From: Edaphochlamys debaryana
Taxonomy: Eukaryota > Chlorophyta > Chlorophyceae > Chlamydomonadales
Direction of reading: 5' to 3'
Assembly (NCBI GenBank): GCA_016858145.1
Contig: JAEHOE010000029.1
Location: 930,001 to 994,000 of the forward strand
Length of the DNA: 64,000 nt
A program made the position numbers and the translations under genes. Position 1 is the stretch's first letter. Each line of letters opens with the position of its first letter. Of the stretch, positions 44,633 through 57,741 are shown one piece after another. Below the pieces are notes generated by a model. It was not told the origin of the DNA. It worked only from the letters and a program-made list of their open reading frames with translations, and searched no databases.

Positions 44633-47600
44633 TTAGGTCAGCGGCCAGCCCAGGCTCACAGGCCTGAGGGCGTCCCCCATCTCTCCGCCCCCGTCGCCCA
44701 GGTCCCTGGTGTGGCCCTGGCCTAGCTGGCCGAAGTCGTTGCGTCTGCGAGCGGGCACGTGTGCCGTACCAAGTACGACAGCACACGTGCGGCAAGAGGG
44801 GGTGGGGAGTGCGGCGTCAGGGGTCCGAGGGACTGACCTGCCTGTTTTGAGTGCAGGGCGGGGCGTGCACCACACAGCACAAGTGGGCCGTTACTTTAAA
44901 TGCTTGGCGGACTCACCCCCAGCATTTGACGCCGTAGCTTGGATGTACGACAGCGCACGTGGCCGTCTCCCCCGTCACCACGTGCTGTGAGGGGGGCCAC
45001 GGGAGGGGGACTGCCTGAGGTTATGCGACCTCCTGAAGAAGAGAAGTCAACCGCAGCATAAGCTACGCTCGGGACCGGGCGGTCACTAGTACATGCCCTT
45101 ACGCCATAGCCCAGCCGCCCTCGGGGCCCCCTCGCTCCCTGCAGCCGCATGCGCCCACCAGTGCCGTCCGGTTGGCTCCCAGCTGGACGGCCGGCAGGGG
45201 TGCGGGAACGGTGCCCGCGCTCGCACCAGTCTCCAGCGTGTGCCCCAACCCGAGCTGCCCGTGCTTGTTCAGCCTGTGGTCGAGACGAACGGGCGGCCAT
45301 GCAACAGGCAGCAGTGTGAGGGCAGTGGGCAGATACCGATTGTGTCGGCACACCCGATCGAGACACATGCCACCCGCCCGCCCAGTCACAGCGGTACGGC
45401 TCGGCCCAGCCATGGACGCACCCCCAACATTTGAGGCTCCGCGAGGTGCCCTGCTTCAGAATGGCGCACGTGTGTTCGGACATGGGCCCACACGCCAGCG
45501 CCTGCGCAGGGCGGCGCGAGTCCCGACAGGGGTCGTGCAGGGTCGGCAGGAGAGGTGAAAGGGAGCGAGGGGAGGTGCGTAAAGGGCGGGGGCGATTGAG
45601 GGAGGCAAGGGGGAGCGAGAGCGAGGGGGCATAAGGCGGGAGGAAGAGGCTTGCTGCGTTTGCATAATGAGCACCTCCCGCACCTGGACCTCCACTCCGG
45701 CGCCCACGTTGACAAAGCCCAGACTGTCGCCCATCTCGTCGGCGCTGTACCCACTGGCGGGGCATGCGGGAGCGGGCGAGGGCGTGAGAGAGGGTGAGAG
45801 CTATCTAGATAGCGCGGCTGCAAGCAGCCTTAGCTGGGGAGGCCGAGCGACCGCCTGTGGCCCGTTACCGGAGCTAGCGACCCCTACAGCCGCGCCCCTT
45901 GGTTCCGTGCGAGCAACAGCTCCCTATGTTTGTACGGCGGATAGCACGGATAACACGAGCATGGTATCGCTGCGTCGGGACCTACATGTAGGCTCCCTTG
46001 ACGCCCAGTCCCAGCTCCCCCGCTCCGTTTGACCTGCGCGGCGGAGGGGGGTGGGCGGCGGGGGGGTGGGGGGCAGGGCGCAGGGGGCATAAGCGGCATG
46101 GAGGCACCAAGAGCGCTCAAGACAGGACGGGGCAGATCAGAAGGAGCGGCATGAAAGGGGCCGTGCAGGGGGAGATCTGGTTACTAGCTGGGAGTGGCGG
46201 CGTGGCTGCCCCAGAATGAAGAAGCCCTCGCCCCCTTGCGACAGCCTTGCCGTACAGCGCCGTACGCGTGACGTACCCCCAGCACTTGAGCCGTCCGCCG
46301 GGCTGCAGCACCGCGCACACGTGCGCCCTGCCCGCGCACATGGCCTGCGATCCAGTACGGCATCGTACGGCACGTGGTGGCCAAGCAGGCCAAGTCAGGT
46401 ACGGTAACGCAAGGGCCCCCTGCCCCTTCCTATAACCCTTCTGTGCACCACCCTCCTGCCTTTGCTCAGCTAGCTAGCTCCCAGCACGCCCACTCGATAC
46501 ATCGCCGGCCCCTGCCACGAGCAATACCGTACCCCAGCGGACTTTCAGAAGTCGGAAAGAGATCTCTTACCGATGCCTGAACGTTGGGCCCCAGGTCCAC
46601 GGGGGGCAGGTCTGCGCTGGGTACGAGCGGCGGCTGATCGGGGACGTCCACGTGGATGGCGGTAAACTCGGCCCACTGCTTCCTGCGGGCAACGAACACG
46701 CAGCAGCGAAAATAGGCCGGCGCTACTCGGCGCTTACTGCTGAAGCTGGCTCGAGGAAACGCGTGCCGCTCTGGAAGGAAGGATGCCGTCTGGCTGGGCA
46801 CGCACGATCTGGTCTCGCAGCAGGACATTCATTCTGGCAGGTTGGTTGGTCTGTGTTTCGATGCTCACCCCCAGCACTTGACGATTCCTCCCGGTTGGAT
46901 GAGGGCGCACGTGTGGAGGAAGCCAGCCGTAATGGCCTGGGGGCAGGGGAAAAAACGAGGGAGGCGGGTGGGGTGCGTGGCGACGAGGGCGGTGACGTGA
47001 CACCGGCGCGTCACGCGGACGGACGTCAGGGCGGTCCTGATTACCCCGCAAACCAATGATGGCTATGGGTTTAGGAGAGTCTCACCGTGACGTTGACGTT
47101 CGTTCCGAGCAGGATGGGTTGGAGGTTATTCCCCATGTGGGCGACCGCGTCCCCCCGGTTGGCCGCGTCACCGGGGCCCAGCTGATGGAACTCGTTGTAC
47201 CTGCGAGATGCATGGAGGTTGGTCATCGCCGCAAGCCGTTGATCAGTCATCTGTGTGATGAGTCATTCTGTGTGCTGAGTGCGGCAGGGCAGGGGGGCCA
47301 CGAAGCCAGGGAGTTGCCCGGGCGTCGGCGTGTGCAGGGCTTGGAGGTGCCCGGAGCGCAAAATTGCCGCGCCACCGCACGCACCCACTTACCCCCAGCA
47401 CTTGACCAGAGTCGATCGTGCTGGCGGCAAGGTCTGGAGGAGTGCGCACGTGTGGTACACGCCCGCAGCCAACTGAGGGTACCGGTGGGAAGACAAGGAG
47501 TAGGCAGGAGGGATTGGAGGAAGAGGAGCGAGGCAGGGGCGAAGATCAAGTACCTCAACCGCCGCCCCCAGCAGTACAGATCGTCGCTCTTGCTCTGCAC

Positions 47601-50600
47601 ACGTGCCTGTGTCGCCTGAAGATCGGTGCCCAGGTTGACGGTTGGGATCTTGTCTGGTGCGGTTGAGGCCGTGTCCCCACGTGGCTGCGTGTCCCCCAGA
47701 CCGAGCGAGCCGTACATGTTCGCCCTGCGAGCGAGGCGTGGGGACGCGAGGCGTGGGGACGCGGCAATCAAAACCTTCAGCTTGAGCTCCTGGCTGTAGC
47801 TCAACTCACCCAAAGCACTTGACTGCGCCTCCCGGCTGCAGTATGACACAGGTGTGGGAGTAGCCCGCAACCACGTCCTGTGGAGGGGGAGTGGCGGGGC
47901 GGGGCCGGGCGGGGCGGGATGGGCCGCAAGAAAGCAAGGCACGCACACCAAGCACGCATCCCGGCGCCGCGTGACGGTTAGCGCGATGAGGATTGTTCCC
48001 CTCACCGACACGTGCGTCCAGTTTGCGCCGAAGCTGACGGCTGGCAGCGAGGAGCCCAGCAGAAGGATCTCGTCGCCCTTGCCGTTGTACGACACGGCCG
48101 TGGCTAGGCCGCTGTACCTGCGAAAGGGACCAGACCCAAAGGTGTGGTGACTATCATCCGGACTAAGTAGTAGTAGGGCATGCATGCGCAAAGTGAAAAC
48201 AGGGGCCGATGATGACCTGGGCACGCCATGGCAACAGCGGGCGAGACCGTCTGGCCCACGCAGGCTTACCCCCAGCACTTGACCCTGCCACTCCACAGCA
48301 CGCACACATGGTAGCCGCCGATCGCCAGCTTGGCTGCGTGCGGCAGTATGGCAGTACGGCAGCGCGGCGGTTGAGGTACGGTTTGGGGTATGCATGGCCC
48401 CTAACTCGATATGAGCGCTTTGAAAGAGCATCAACCCCGAGCCCGAGATGCACGCAAGCATGCCCTTCCATAAGCCCCACGGACCCAGAGAGGGTTTCCT
48501 CTCCACCGGCCGTAACCCTGCCGTACTCACGTGGCTGCTTGACGTACAGGCACCACCCCGCAGCGGGTGCGCTGTTCGTGACGTTGGCCTTAGCCTGACC
48601 CGAGCCCAATGCTGCCGTGTTCCAATCGAATCCAAGGCAGTCGGTGCTTAGAGAGCAGGACCACGCGAGGGCGGTTAGGTTCAATCCACCCATGCCAGCC
48701 AGATCGCTCCCCGGGCTGTTGCGATCCAGTACGGCAGGTTCGAATCCGTACAGATACGGGCACGAGGGTGGCGGGCGGGTTGGAGCGGGACGCTGCGGCG
48801 GCTTTGGCGGCGAGGGGGCCTTGGGTGGTCGGGGGGAGGGGGCGGGGCTGGGCGGACGGGGGGGATTGGGCGGTCGGGGCGGCGGGGTGGGGCTCGGCGG
48901 AAGCGGCGGCTTTGGCGGCGCTGGGGACGGGGCAGGGCTGGGCGGCTTCCGGGGTGGCGGGGGCGGCTTGGGTACCGGCGGAGACGGAGAGGGCGGTGTG
49001 AGCTCTGCGAGTGGGTGGAAGGGAGAGGGAGAGGCAGGGGAGACTTGAGGCCACTGATGCACCGGGCACCGAGCACAAGGCATGCCGCTTTGTGAGCGCG
49101 CACTCACGCGAAAGCGGGGAAGGCGGCGGCGTTGGCGGCGACGGGTTCGGCGGGTTTGGAGCGGGAGCTGCGCGGATGGGTGGGAGGAGGGGTCTGAATG
49201 GACAGAGGGAGACAAGCTTCATGTGGGGTCCATGTCTCATATGGCAGGAGAGAGCCCTTGTCCCTAGCCCTTGTCCCTAGCTGTCACACCCACCCGAGTC
49301 CGCTCTCCACAAAGCTTGCCACCCGTCCCGACAGTCCACCCCCGTGTGAATCCGTCCCTCACTGTCTCTTCAAGCCGCGCCCCTGCACCAACCGACCCAC
49401 TCACGCGTGGGGGGAAGGATGCGTGAGTAGAGGCAGCTCCCCAGCACGGCTTGCGTGGGGGACACCGCAGCCTTCCAGTAGCCCACCTGCGGGGGAGGTC
49501 GGTGTCTCGGTGAGAGAGGGTGACATGATGCCAGCAGGTAGGCGGACTGGCCTGACTCGCCCACGGCCCGCCCTGCAAGCCCAAGCAACCCCAGCTCAAG
49601 CCCAGGGGCGCCCCTTGACGTCCCGTACCCACGAATTCACAGCGCCGTAAGCCACCGTCAGTTGAGGCCGCCCTATGCCAGAAGGAGCGATGGCCCCATC
49701 CCGCCCACGGCCCAACCTGCAGCCCCGTGTGTCCCAACCTGCGGCCCCACTTCTTACTCAAGGAGTTGAATCACGAAAGCCCCGGCCAGCCCTAGCCCAC
49801 GGACCCACCCACCCACCTGCAGCCCTGTGTCCCAGCTGAAGCCTTCGCCCCTCGACACACAGCCAATTCCCCAACACTTGCGGCATCATTCCTATACCCA
49901 ACGAACCTGCAGCCCCAGTTCGCAAGGCTTTCAAACCTAGCCTGATGCCAACAGGAGAGATGCATGGCCGCACCTGCAGCCCTGTGTCCCAGCTGAAGCC
50001 CGCGCAGCCGCGGGGCTCGTTGGCGCAGAAGGACGCCAGCGCGCCCAGGCTGAGGGACACGCCAAGGTGGTTGCCCGCGGAGGGCAGGGCGCTGTCCAGG
50101 TCCCGCCGCACGCTGTAGCCATCCACGATGGGGCATCTGGGGGGGCGGAAGGAGGGGGTCCAGCAGGCGGGGGGCCAAGGGACTCGTCAGCACGCAGCTC
50201 GGCGCGCGCCCGCCCCCAGCCCGCCCGCTTAGGTCGCCCCCCCACACCCACCGCCCCATATGCCCACATAGGCCCGCTGTGTTCGACCGTGCGTGTTGCG
50301 CGTTCTTCCGCGTTTCTCATACCGTACATGTGAATAGTGCTGGTCCCCAAAGGCTGACCCCGGATGGCAGGAACAGGGGCGGCCTCACTTGGCCGGTGGT
50401 GACTTGGCTTCAGCCCGCACGTGGGACGGATTGCATGCCCGCCATCCCACCCCCGACTGCGCTCACATGGTGGGGACGGGCGGCAGCGCGCACTCCAGGC
50501 TCGCGTTGTAGCGATAGCGGCAGACGTCCACCGCCATCCTCGTCCCGCCGTCGATCAGCTCTGGCGGGTTGAAACGAGGAAGCGGTAGGGCGTGAGCTAT

Positions 50601-53600
50601 GGCCAACGCGACCTACGCATCCCTCTGCGTGAAGATGACCACTGGATCTGGATCTAGACCTGGATCGGGGTCCCCGCCGCACTGCACGAGCGAATCTACC
50701 GTGCCGTACACCGCGGTGACTCACCTCGTGCTTGGACGAGCAGGCCGTACTCGGGCAGCTGCAGCTGCTGCCCAGCGTCTACCAGGGCGATCAAATTGAA
50801 CCGCGGGTCGGCCTGGGGGCTGGGCGGCGCGTTGTCCACAGATCGCAGCGCCTCGTGTACGGAGATCTTGTAGCCGTACTCCGCGTCAAGCTGGGCGTCC
50901 GGGCCGCCGCGCACGCGCAGGGAGAGGTACAGGTTCCTGTTCGTACAGGTACGAGGTCGTGCGAATGGTTGGACACGCGGCGGCGGGCGGAAGGAGGGCG
51001 CAATCCAGACCAAAAGCACGCAGCACGCACGCACGCACGCGCTCGCGCACCTGATGTACGCCGCCCCGAGCCAGTCGGGCAGGATGCGGATCATGATGCC
51101 GTACGGTCCCAGGATCGTGGCATTGAGGGCCAGGCCGGCCCGTGTGGATGCCAGCGCCAGGCTGGACGCGTTGAGAGTTACGCCCGGCGCCGCCCAGCCC
51201 AGGCGCAGCAGCTCCGGGGCCGAGGGGCACGAGCGGTGGGCGGAGCCCATGACCTGGACAAAAATGAAAGCAGCAGCAAGTCCTTAGGTGAGCTAAGTGA
51301 GAAGGGTAGAACAAAGGGTCGGAAAGGGTAGGAAAAGGGTAGAAGGAAGGGAAGAACATAGGGTAGAACAAAGGGTAGGAAAGGGCTCACGGTGGAAAAG
51401 TCCATGTACTCGGTGCCGTCGCGCCAGCCGTGGTGCATGCCAAAGTCTGGGGGTCGGGGGGTTTGAGGACGTGGGATGCACAGGGCTGGGGCTGGGAGAT
51501 GGAGTTGCAAGCAGGCGCCAATGACAGAGGGCTCGACGAAGGCGGCCGGCTAGCGCCAGTATTGGGTTGGCTGCTCGCCTGCACCCCGACCACCGCCCCG
51601 CTCACTGTGCAGAAGCTCCTGCATCATGGTGCCGGGCTTGTAGACGCCCTGTGTTCGGAACAACGCATAGCAGGGCAACGTCCATGCCTCGAGAGCCCCC
51701 AGTGCCTCCCGGGCAGTCCCTCTCGAGGCCCCGCACCCCCGCACCCCGAGCCCTCCCGGGCCCTGCAGGCACCCATGCCTGACCACCCCGGGCCCTCCCA
51801 AGACCCCGTCCTCCCGAGCCCCACTGACGCCCATGACAATTCCAGCCCCTTCAAACTGGTACGCCCCGCCCTCGCCGTCCCCTGCTCCATCCCCCGGCCC
51901 CCCCACCCTCCCACGCACCAGCTCGCGCGGCGCCAGCCACGACTCCCCCCCCGCCAGGCTGGCCAGCCCGGCCCAGCTGCACAGGGTGTCCTCGGGCATC
52001 ACGTAAGCCACGTGCGAGAAGCGCCGCAGGCTAGGCAGTAGACCTGCTGGGGTTTGCACGCATGTGCGTGGTGTTGACACATGTGGATCACCATGGGTAA
52101 CGTCCTGGCTCCAGTTGAACGTCAGTAGCTTTCAAGCACACGCACGCATGCCCACACAGAACCCCATCAGGACCGTCCGCCACGCACGGCCCCACCTTGC
52201 TGCGCACTCAGCGCGGCGTAGGCCTGCTTTGCCGCATTGGCGGTGGCCAGGGTGTTGCAGGCAATGACGTCCAGGCTGCACGGCAGCGGCACGTGCACCA
52301 CCTGTACGGCAGCCAGGGTTCCGGTACGGCAGGCAGCACGGTGCTCGGTGAGCGGGCCTCTGGGTCGGTCAGCTCGAGGGGCACGCATCTTGCGTCAAGT
52401 TTGGCCTGTGCTCCGGACTGCCCCAATGCATACGGACGTCCCGGGGTCATCCGACATCCGACAGCTAGGTAGCTAGCTAGCTAGCTCGCTGCGCCCGTCA
52501 CTCGATGTGTGTCTCACCAGGGAGCTGTTGCGCAGCAGCCGGAACCGGCCGAAGCTGCACGCCGCCAGCTGCGCGGCCACCCCCTGCTCGGGATCCCACA
52601 GCACCCCCCCGACCCGAGCCGCGTCGGCCCCGCCCGCGCCCAGGCACTCGTCCGAGTCGCTGAGGCTCAGGATCATGACTAAGAGGGACACGCTGACGTT
52701 GGCCGCCAGGCTGGGCGGCCGGTTGGGCGAGAGCCTGCAGGCAAGCAAGCAAGCGAGGAAGTACAGGGAGTAAGGGAGCGTGGTTGCGGATATGGCAAGC
52801 GGGTTTGTTAAGTGCGTCCGCGGTTTTGCCCGCCCATCGCGGCAGTACACTCTGTTGTTGACGGTGAGTGGCGAGGAACTCACATCAAGGACACGCCTGA
52901 TACCACGCCACAACGGAAAGGGGCCGCCAGGGAACAGGTCTGCAGGGGGGGAAAGGGGCCGGGACGCTTGCGCGGACGCGGGCGGGAGCAGCTTGCGGGA
53001 AGCGGGGAGCAGCCTGCTGAGGATATATGCTACGCGTGCTGGCTTGGCCAAGAGCTCAGCTTTCCACGCTCACGCCATACTCACACGCAGGCAAGACAAG
53101 GTACTTCCATCCAGGTACTCACCAGATTGACCAGGGCCCCGGCCGGCAGTGTGAGGTTAGTGGCTGCGGCCCGGGGCTGCCCGGGCAGTTGAAAGCTGGC
53201 CGAGTCGTTCAGGCGCTGAATGAACCACGTCATCTCGTCCGTTCTGTGCATTATGGACATTTCAAGCCGCCCCTGAGGTGGTCGTGGGGCAAAACGGCTC
53301 AGCACGGGGGACAGGACCGAGGCAAACCCGGTGGCGTGGCACAGTGTCAGCCGGCGCATTGCTGAAACGCCGTGAAACGGCTTCAACAGCAGCACAAGAC
53401 ACGGGCCGAGCAGCACTCACGGCGAGTGTGAAGGGCTTTGGCAGCGGAGGCGACGGGGGCCTTGGGGGCCGTGGGGGGCCTGGCAGCCTGAAGATACCGG
53501 GTGGGAGGCAGCAAGGGTGGACGGGACGGAGGGTTATGGAAATGCGACGCACTGGCGCTCGAATGGCGCTTAACACAACGGCCAAGGCGTTTGATGCCTG

Positions 53601-55260
53601 TCCTCGGCATCGGTCCATGCATGGTGTCAAGCTGCCGTCCAGCCCTGCCGGAACGCTGACATACAGGCGCACCTGGGGGGCGGGCGTGGATGTGGGGAGG
53701 GCGGCTTCGGCCTCGGAGGCGAGGGCGGCTTGGGAGGGCGCGGCGGAGGTAGAGGGGGCCGGGGCGGCGGGTTGGGCGGCTTGGGAGGGCGCGGCGGTGG
53801 GAGGGGCGGCCGGGGGTATGGAGAGGGCGGTTTGGGAGGTCGGGGCGGAGGTAAGGGCGGAGGGCGGGGCGGGGACGGCGGCTTGGGTTGGGGCGGAAGG
53901 GGCGGCTTCGGGCTGGGCGAAGGGGGCCCTGGTGGCTGAGGTGGAGGGCTGGGCGGCGGTAACCCTGCATGCAGGCACGGGCGCAGACAGGGCCCGTAAG
54001 ACCTCCAGGTAAAAAATGCATATGGTGATCGGAGGCCTCCCTCGATACACGGTCACCAGCCCCTGCTCCCGTGTGCGTGGGTCCATACCCCCAGGCCCCC
54101 AAACCCCCAGGCCCCCAAGGGTGCGTGCCCCAACCGTCCCTGGGCACCTCAACCTCTCCCGGGCTGCCTCTACCCGCGCAGTCTGCGGTCAAAAGCTGCC
54201 GGCCCCGGATGCCGCTTCCAGCATGCAGCTCACCCCAGATCGTCAGGCTCCACGCGTACACAGCTCCCGTCGCATTGCTCCTGGGCCCATCGACCAGCTG
54301 CAGCCCCCACGCACTGCCCGCCATGGGGACGAAGGGGCTAGCGGCGGATGGCAGCAGGGTGCTGAGGTTCGTGTGTGGGCGGTAAGTCCCGGTTCGGAGC
54401 AATGTGGTGTTCGGAGCGGGTGCGATAGCTGCGATGGAGACGGCCGCTGTGTCGCTAACGCGATAGGTGCCGTTGTAGCTGTTGCTTCCGCCGGCTCCGG
54501 AGCAGAGCGCCAGCCCGGATCCCGTTGCCGCTGTTGACAGCGGGCTCGGGGCGCGGAGGCGCATGCTGACGTCAGCCGCATAAGGGTGCATGAGGGTTAC
54601 GGATACGGAGATGTCGGTCAGGCGCCAGATGCCGCAGGCGTACGGCACCGTGAGGGTGAGGTTGAGGCCCTCCGGGGCGCCGTTGGGGAGGGATAGGCCG
54701 GCGGTTTGGGGCGCCCTCCAGAGGGCATCGCACCGCAGTGCAGCACCTGGGGGGGCGTCGGGGAGGGGGGGTGTTGGAAGGAGGAAAAGGTCGTGGGACG
54801 AAGGGACGAGAGCGCGCTAGGCGAGGGCAAGGCCAGGGGGCATGTCTTCGGCCCAGACGAGGCCCACCCCGGCGCTTCGCTTGCCCTGCGGGGGAGGACG
54901 AGCTGACTGCGCGCTTATCCATGCTGCATCTCCCTTGTCCTGCATGTATCCTCGTCTCCTGGAGCGCGCGAGTGTCGAGACAGAGAAGGATGGATGCTGA
55001 GAACCTCCCACTTCTGCGCGTTGCCGTTTCCCCTCATCTGTCGCTACTCTATGGTTCTATGTAGTACTCTCCTGTTACAAGAGTGCTTGGTATCGTCTGC
55101 GCTGCACAAAACGCAAAGTGCGTGAAAAGTACAGCCGACAGTCGGCGCCCAGACGCGTACCTGACGCGCTAGAAGCAATCAGAACTACTGTTATAAGCGC
55201 AGTGCAGCTGATGCGCCAGCCCGCGCAGCCCTTTCGCGCGGGAGCAGCCAGCATGAGCAT
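44633..55260 (-). CDS. Secreted mosaic M11 (gametolysin-type) metalloprotease with P-domain, PAN-like and seven RCC1-like repeats
   Basis: 32 exons, 1422 aa, all junctions in frame. Exon 5'-most to 3'-most: 55161-55260, 54234-54746, 53673-53964, 53421-53487, 53123-53272, 52884-52939, 52518-52734, 52196-52301, 51919-52043, 51606-51648, 51391-51446, 51051-51253, 50725-50936, 50467-50560, 49974-50136, 49405-49486, 49108-49167, 48531-49004, 48270-48333, 48006-48117, 47810-47877, 47601-47724, 47393-47472, 47086-47200, 46869-46936, 46571-46682, 46277-46344, 45684-45753, 45422-45501, 45159-45273, 44917-44984, 44633-44744. Order: signal peptide (CTALITVVLIASSASG); P-domain, residues 35-205 (ending AVYAWSLTIWG); Pro-rich to 323; M11 protease about 325-744 with QELLHNFGMHHG (Glu553; zinc ligands His556, His562) and YMDFSTVMG; PAN-like 745-826 (GCAGFSWDTG); Pro-rich; PAN-like 928-1004 (DCLGFDWNTA); RCC1-like repeats 1005-1422 (HTCALIQPGGIVKCWG type). 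M11 enzymes degrade volvocine cell wall/matrix. Least certain boundary: donor at 47601. Confidence 0.9.
49709..49920 (-). repeat. Echoes of an M11 gene exon end in the following intron
   Basis: The exon ending at 49974 finishes (minus strand) GGCTTCAGCTGGGACACAGG then GCTGCAG/GT. The downstream intron carries a near-exact copy at 49814-49843 (again followed by GTGGGT), and weaker ones at about 49709-49746 and 49904-49920. Confidence 0.8.
51287..51390 (-). repeat. AGGGTAGAACAAAGGGT-type tandem repeat in M11 intron
   Basis: Imperfect purine-rich repeats (GGGTAGAACAAAGGGT, GGGTAGGAAAGGG) fill most of the intron 51254-51390. Confidence 0.7.
52465..52493 (-). repeat. AGCT/GCTA simple repeat in M11 intron
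   Basis: Short run of alternating CTAG/AGCT tetramers. Confidence 0.7.
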
Positions 55261-57741
55261 CAATGCGCTGCTGGTCGCTTTGGTTTAAGGCTGAATAGAC
55301 TTCTGGTATCTCATATGTTTAGTGTTTGTAAGTCATGATGGTCGACAGACAGTGTTGTCTGGGCCGCCTGGGGCACTGTACGTTGCTGGGGCGTTGAGCG
55401 GTCTCAGAGGGCGGTCATAGCAGAATACTGTTTGTGCGGCTACTGGGTGATTCAGCCCATGGTGAGAGCGGGGATGTACGAGAGACATCATAACCGTCTG
55501 CATGAGCTGTGTGTGGGCCCGAGGGCACCGGAGCCAGACCCTCCTCCTCGACCTTCGCAACACGCCCCCACCGTCCCATCGACACCGCGTACCGATCTAT
55601 CCGTTCTGCCTTCCGTGTGGCGCTAGATAGCCTTGTCGCTCGTGTGCCGCAATGGAAGCTATACCCTCTGACGGCTCCAAGCTCTGGGCTTTGCCACCAC
55701 CATCCCGCCCACTCCAGGCTCCGCCACCACTGACCGTCCCTGCCGCCCACGGCCGGCAGCACGCTCCCAAGCGTCCCGCTCGCAAGGAAGCTTCGCCCTA
55801 GGGCATACCTCCGGTACGTACACCCCCACCGCCCCGCCCACGGCTTCGTTATCTCAAGCGTTGGAGTGCCAGTAAAAGCGGCATGGATGGTTTCACATCG
55901 GGCGCACGGGCACCTGCCACGCGGTGGTGTTACATATGGAGCACAGGCCATGCAACGTCCTTCCGCCAAGAAGTTAAGGTGTTCGGAGGCCGGAAGAGGG
56001 ACTAAACAATACTTGCGCAATCACGAACGTTCGCCGCTAGCTACCCTAGAACCCGCGGACAGACCGCTTTCCCTTTCTCCCTTGCATCACACGCTTCGTC
56101 AATATTGATGCTCGCTTAAACCGTCCAGCTTTCCATTTGCGGCCGCACACGCGCGCCATGCCTTGGTCCCCCTCCACATACAGTCAGCTGCGATCAGAAA
56201 CACGCCACCCCGCCATCACGCCATCATCTGGCATCGCCAGAGGCCACACCAGTACCGGGCTCCCACAGCCGGCCATGAAACGATTGGTCCCGAGCCAGAA
56301 TAAGTTGGGGATCTCGAGCACAAACACCGGACGCAGCGACAAACGACAAAAGTATGCATTCCCTTGGGTTCAGAAACCTCAGCGCCCGGAGTGCAGACTG
56401 GAACGCCCTACGACGAACACAGTACACGCACCGTTCAGGGCCAACCCGCATCCCCGCCTGCTTGCAGCTCAAGACATCAGCACAAAGAGGATGCTATGAA
56501 TGCAGAGCTACATCCCGTTCCCCCTTTTCCCGAGTCCGAAGCTCAGAACCCATACCTCCCCAGCACACAGCACCCGCAAATTCTAAGCCGTGGCCGCCTT
56601 CATCGCAGAAGGCCGACCCCCATACCACACACGCCCCCATGCACCGGTCAAAGACAACGGTCGAAGACTGCACCCGCTCACGAGATCTGTCCAGCGTCCA
56701 GCGCAACGCCTTCCCCGTTTCTGCTTAGAGCGACCCTAGTTGCGTGCAAGTATTTCCCGTACACCAGTACCGTACTTTCATCCTCGCCCGCACGCACAGC
56801 AGCACAGCTTGGAGCCGAGCGTGCCGGCTTTGTGTCCCGGGCCCACACGCCTGCACCCGCTACCCGGTCCTCGTCCCTTCCAAGATTCCCCCTTGTCAAG
56901 CGTGCAACCCCCACCCCCTCCGCCCACACAGCCCCGCCCCACGCTCGGGCAGCGACAAAACACGACCCCGGTCAGACCATGCCTGGACCGTCCGTGCCTC
57001 GCCCCCCAGCCTCGCCCCCCAGCTGTCCACAGTCCCAGGGTTCGAAGTGCCGTACCGTACGGCACATGACCCAAGATGCGCACTCCTCAGTTCCTTAGCA
57101 CCCCCCCAGTCCACAGCCCACAGCCCGCACTGCCGCTGCCTCGTATCGTTCCGCACTGGTGTCGCTCCAGCTCCGAATCCCACCACCCGCTCGCTTGACT
57201 CCCCCGGGCCCCAGTACCTCCTCCCGGTTCCGTCATGATAATAACGGGGCCCACTCGCTCGCGCCCTCGCACGCCCCCGGCGCGGCCCACAGTCTGGGCC
57301 GTTTCGCCTGCTCCCCTCGAGACGGCCGCGTCCTCGTCCGCTGATGCCAGTGCCGTAGCCGCCTGCCGTACTGCCGTACGGCAGGCCACAGTGAAGGCCA
57401 TCTCCGCACCCTCGACGGAGTGTGGTCAGTCCGCTGGCAGCAGTTCCCTGGGGCCTCGTCGGGGCCAATGGGGCCCCTGTACGTCCCCACCTCGGACCCC
57501 CGCCGTGCTGCAAGCCTCTGGCCGCAGCGCCACGGGGCCGCCTGCACCCCAACTCCCGCTCCCGCCCCTCCTTCCAAGCCCTGCGGCAGTCCGCTCCCCG
57601 GCTCCGGCTTAAGCACCTCAAGCAGCCATAGGGCCGCCTGTGCCCCGGCTCCCCGCCGCCGGTTTCCGCTCAGCTCCTCAAGAAGCAATGCTGCATGCCA
57701 GTGCCATGGGGCCTGCAGCACCCCGGCTTCCGCTCAGCTCC
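55261..57741. other. Intergenic
   Basis: 2.5 kb between the M11 start and the second kinase's stop, both on the minus strand, so it should include the M11 promoter and kinase 3'UTR. A minus-strand open frame at 55415-56020 (CxxC-like, begins with TTG) has no splice or homology support. TTACA (minus-strand TGTAA) occurs at about 55926. Lower GC than the genes at 55000-56600. Confidence 0.5.

Noticed and set aside
55415..56020. 201-aa minus-strand open frame with CxxC-like pairs
   Set aside because: Begins with TTG, no splice sites, no recognised family, in intergenic DNA.
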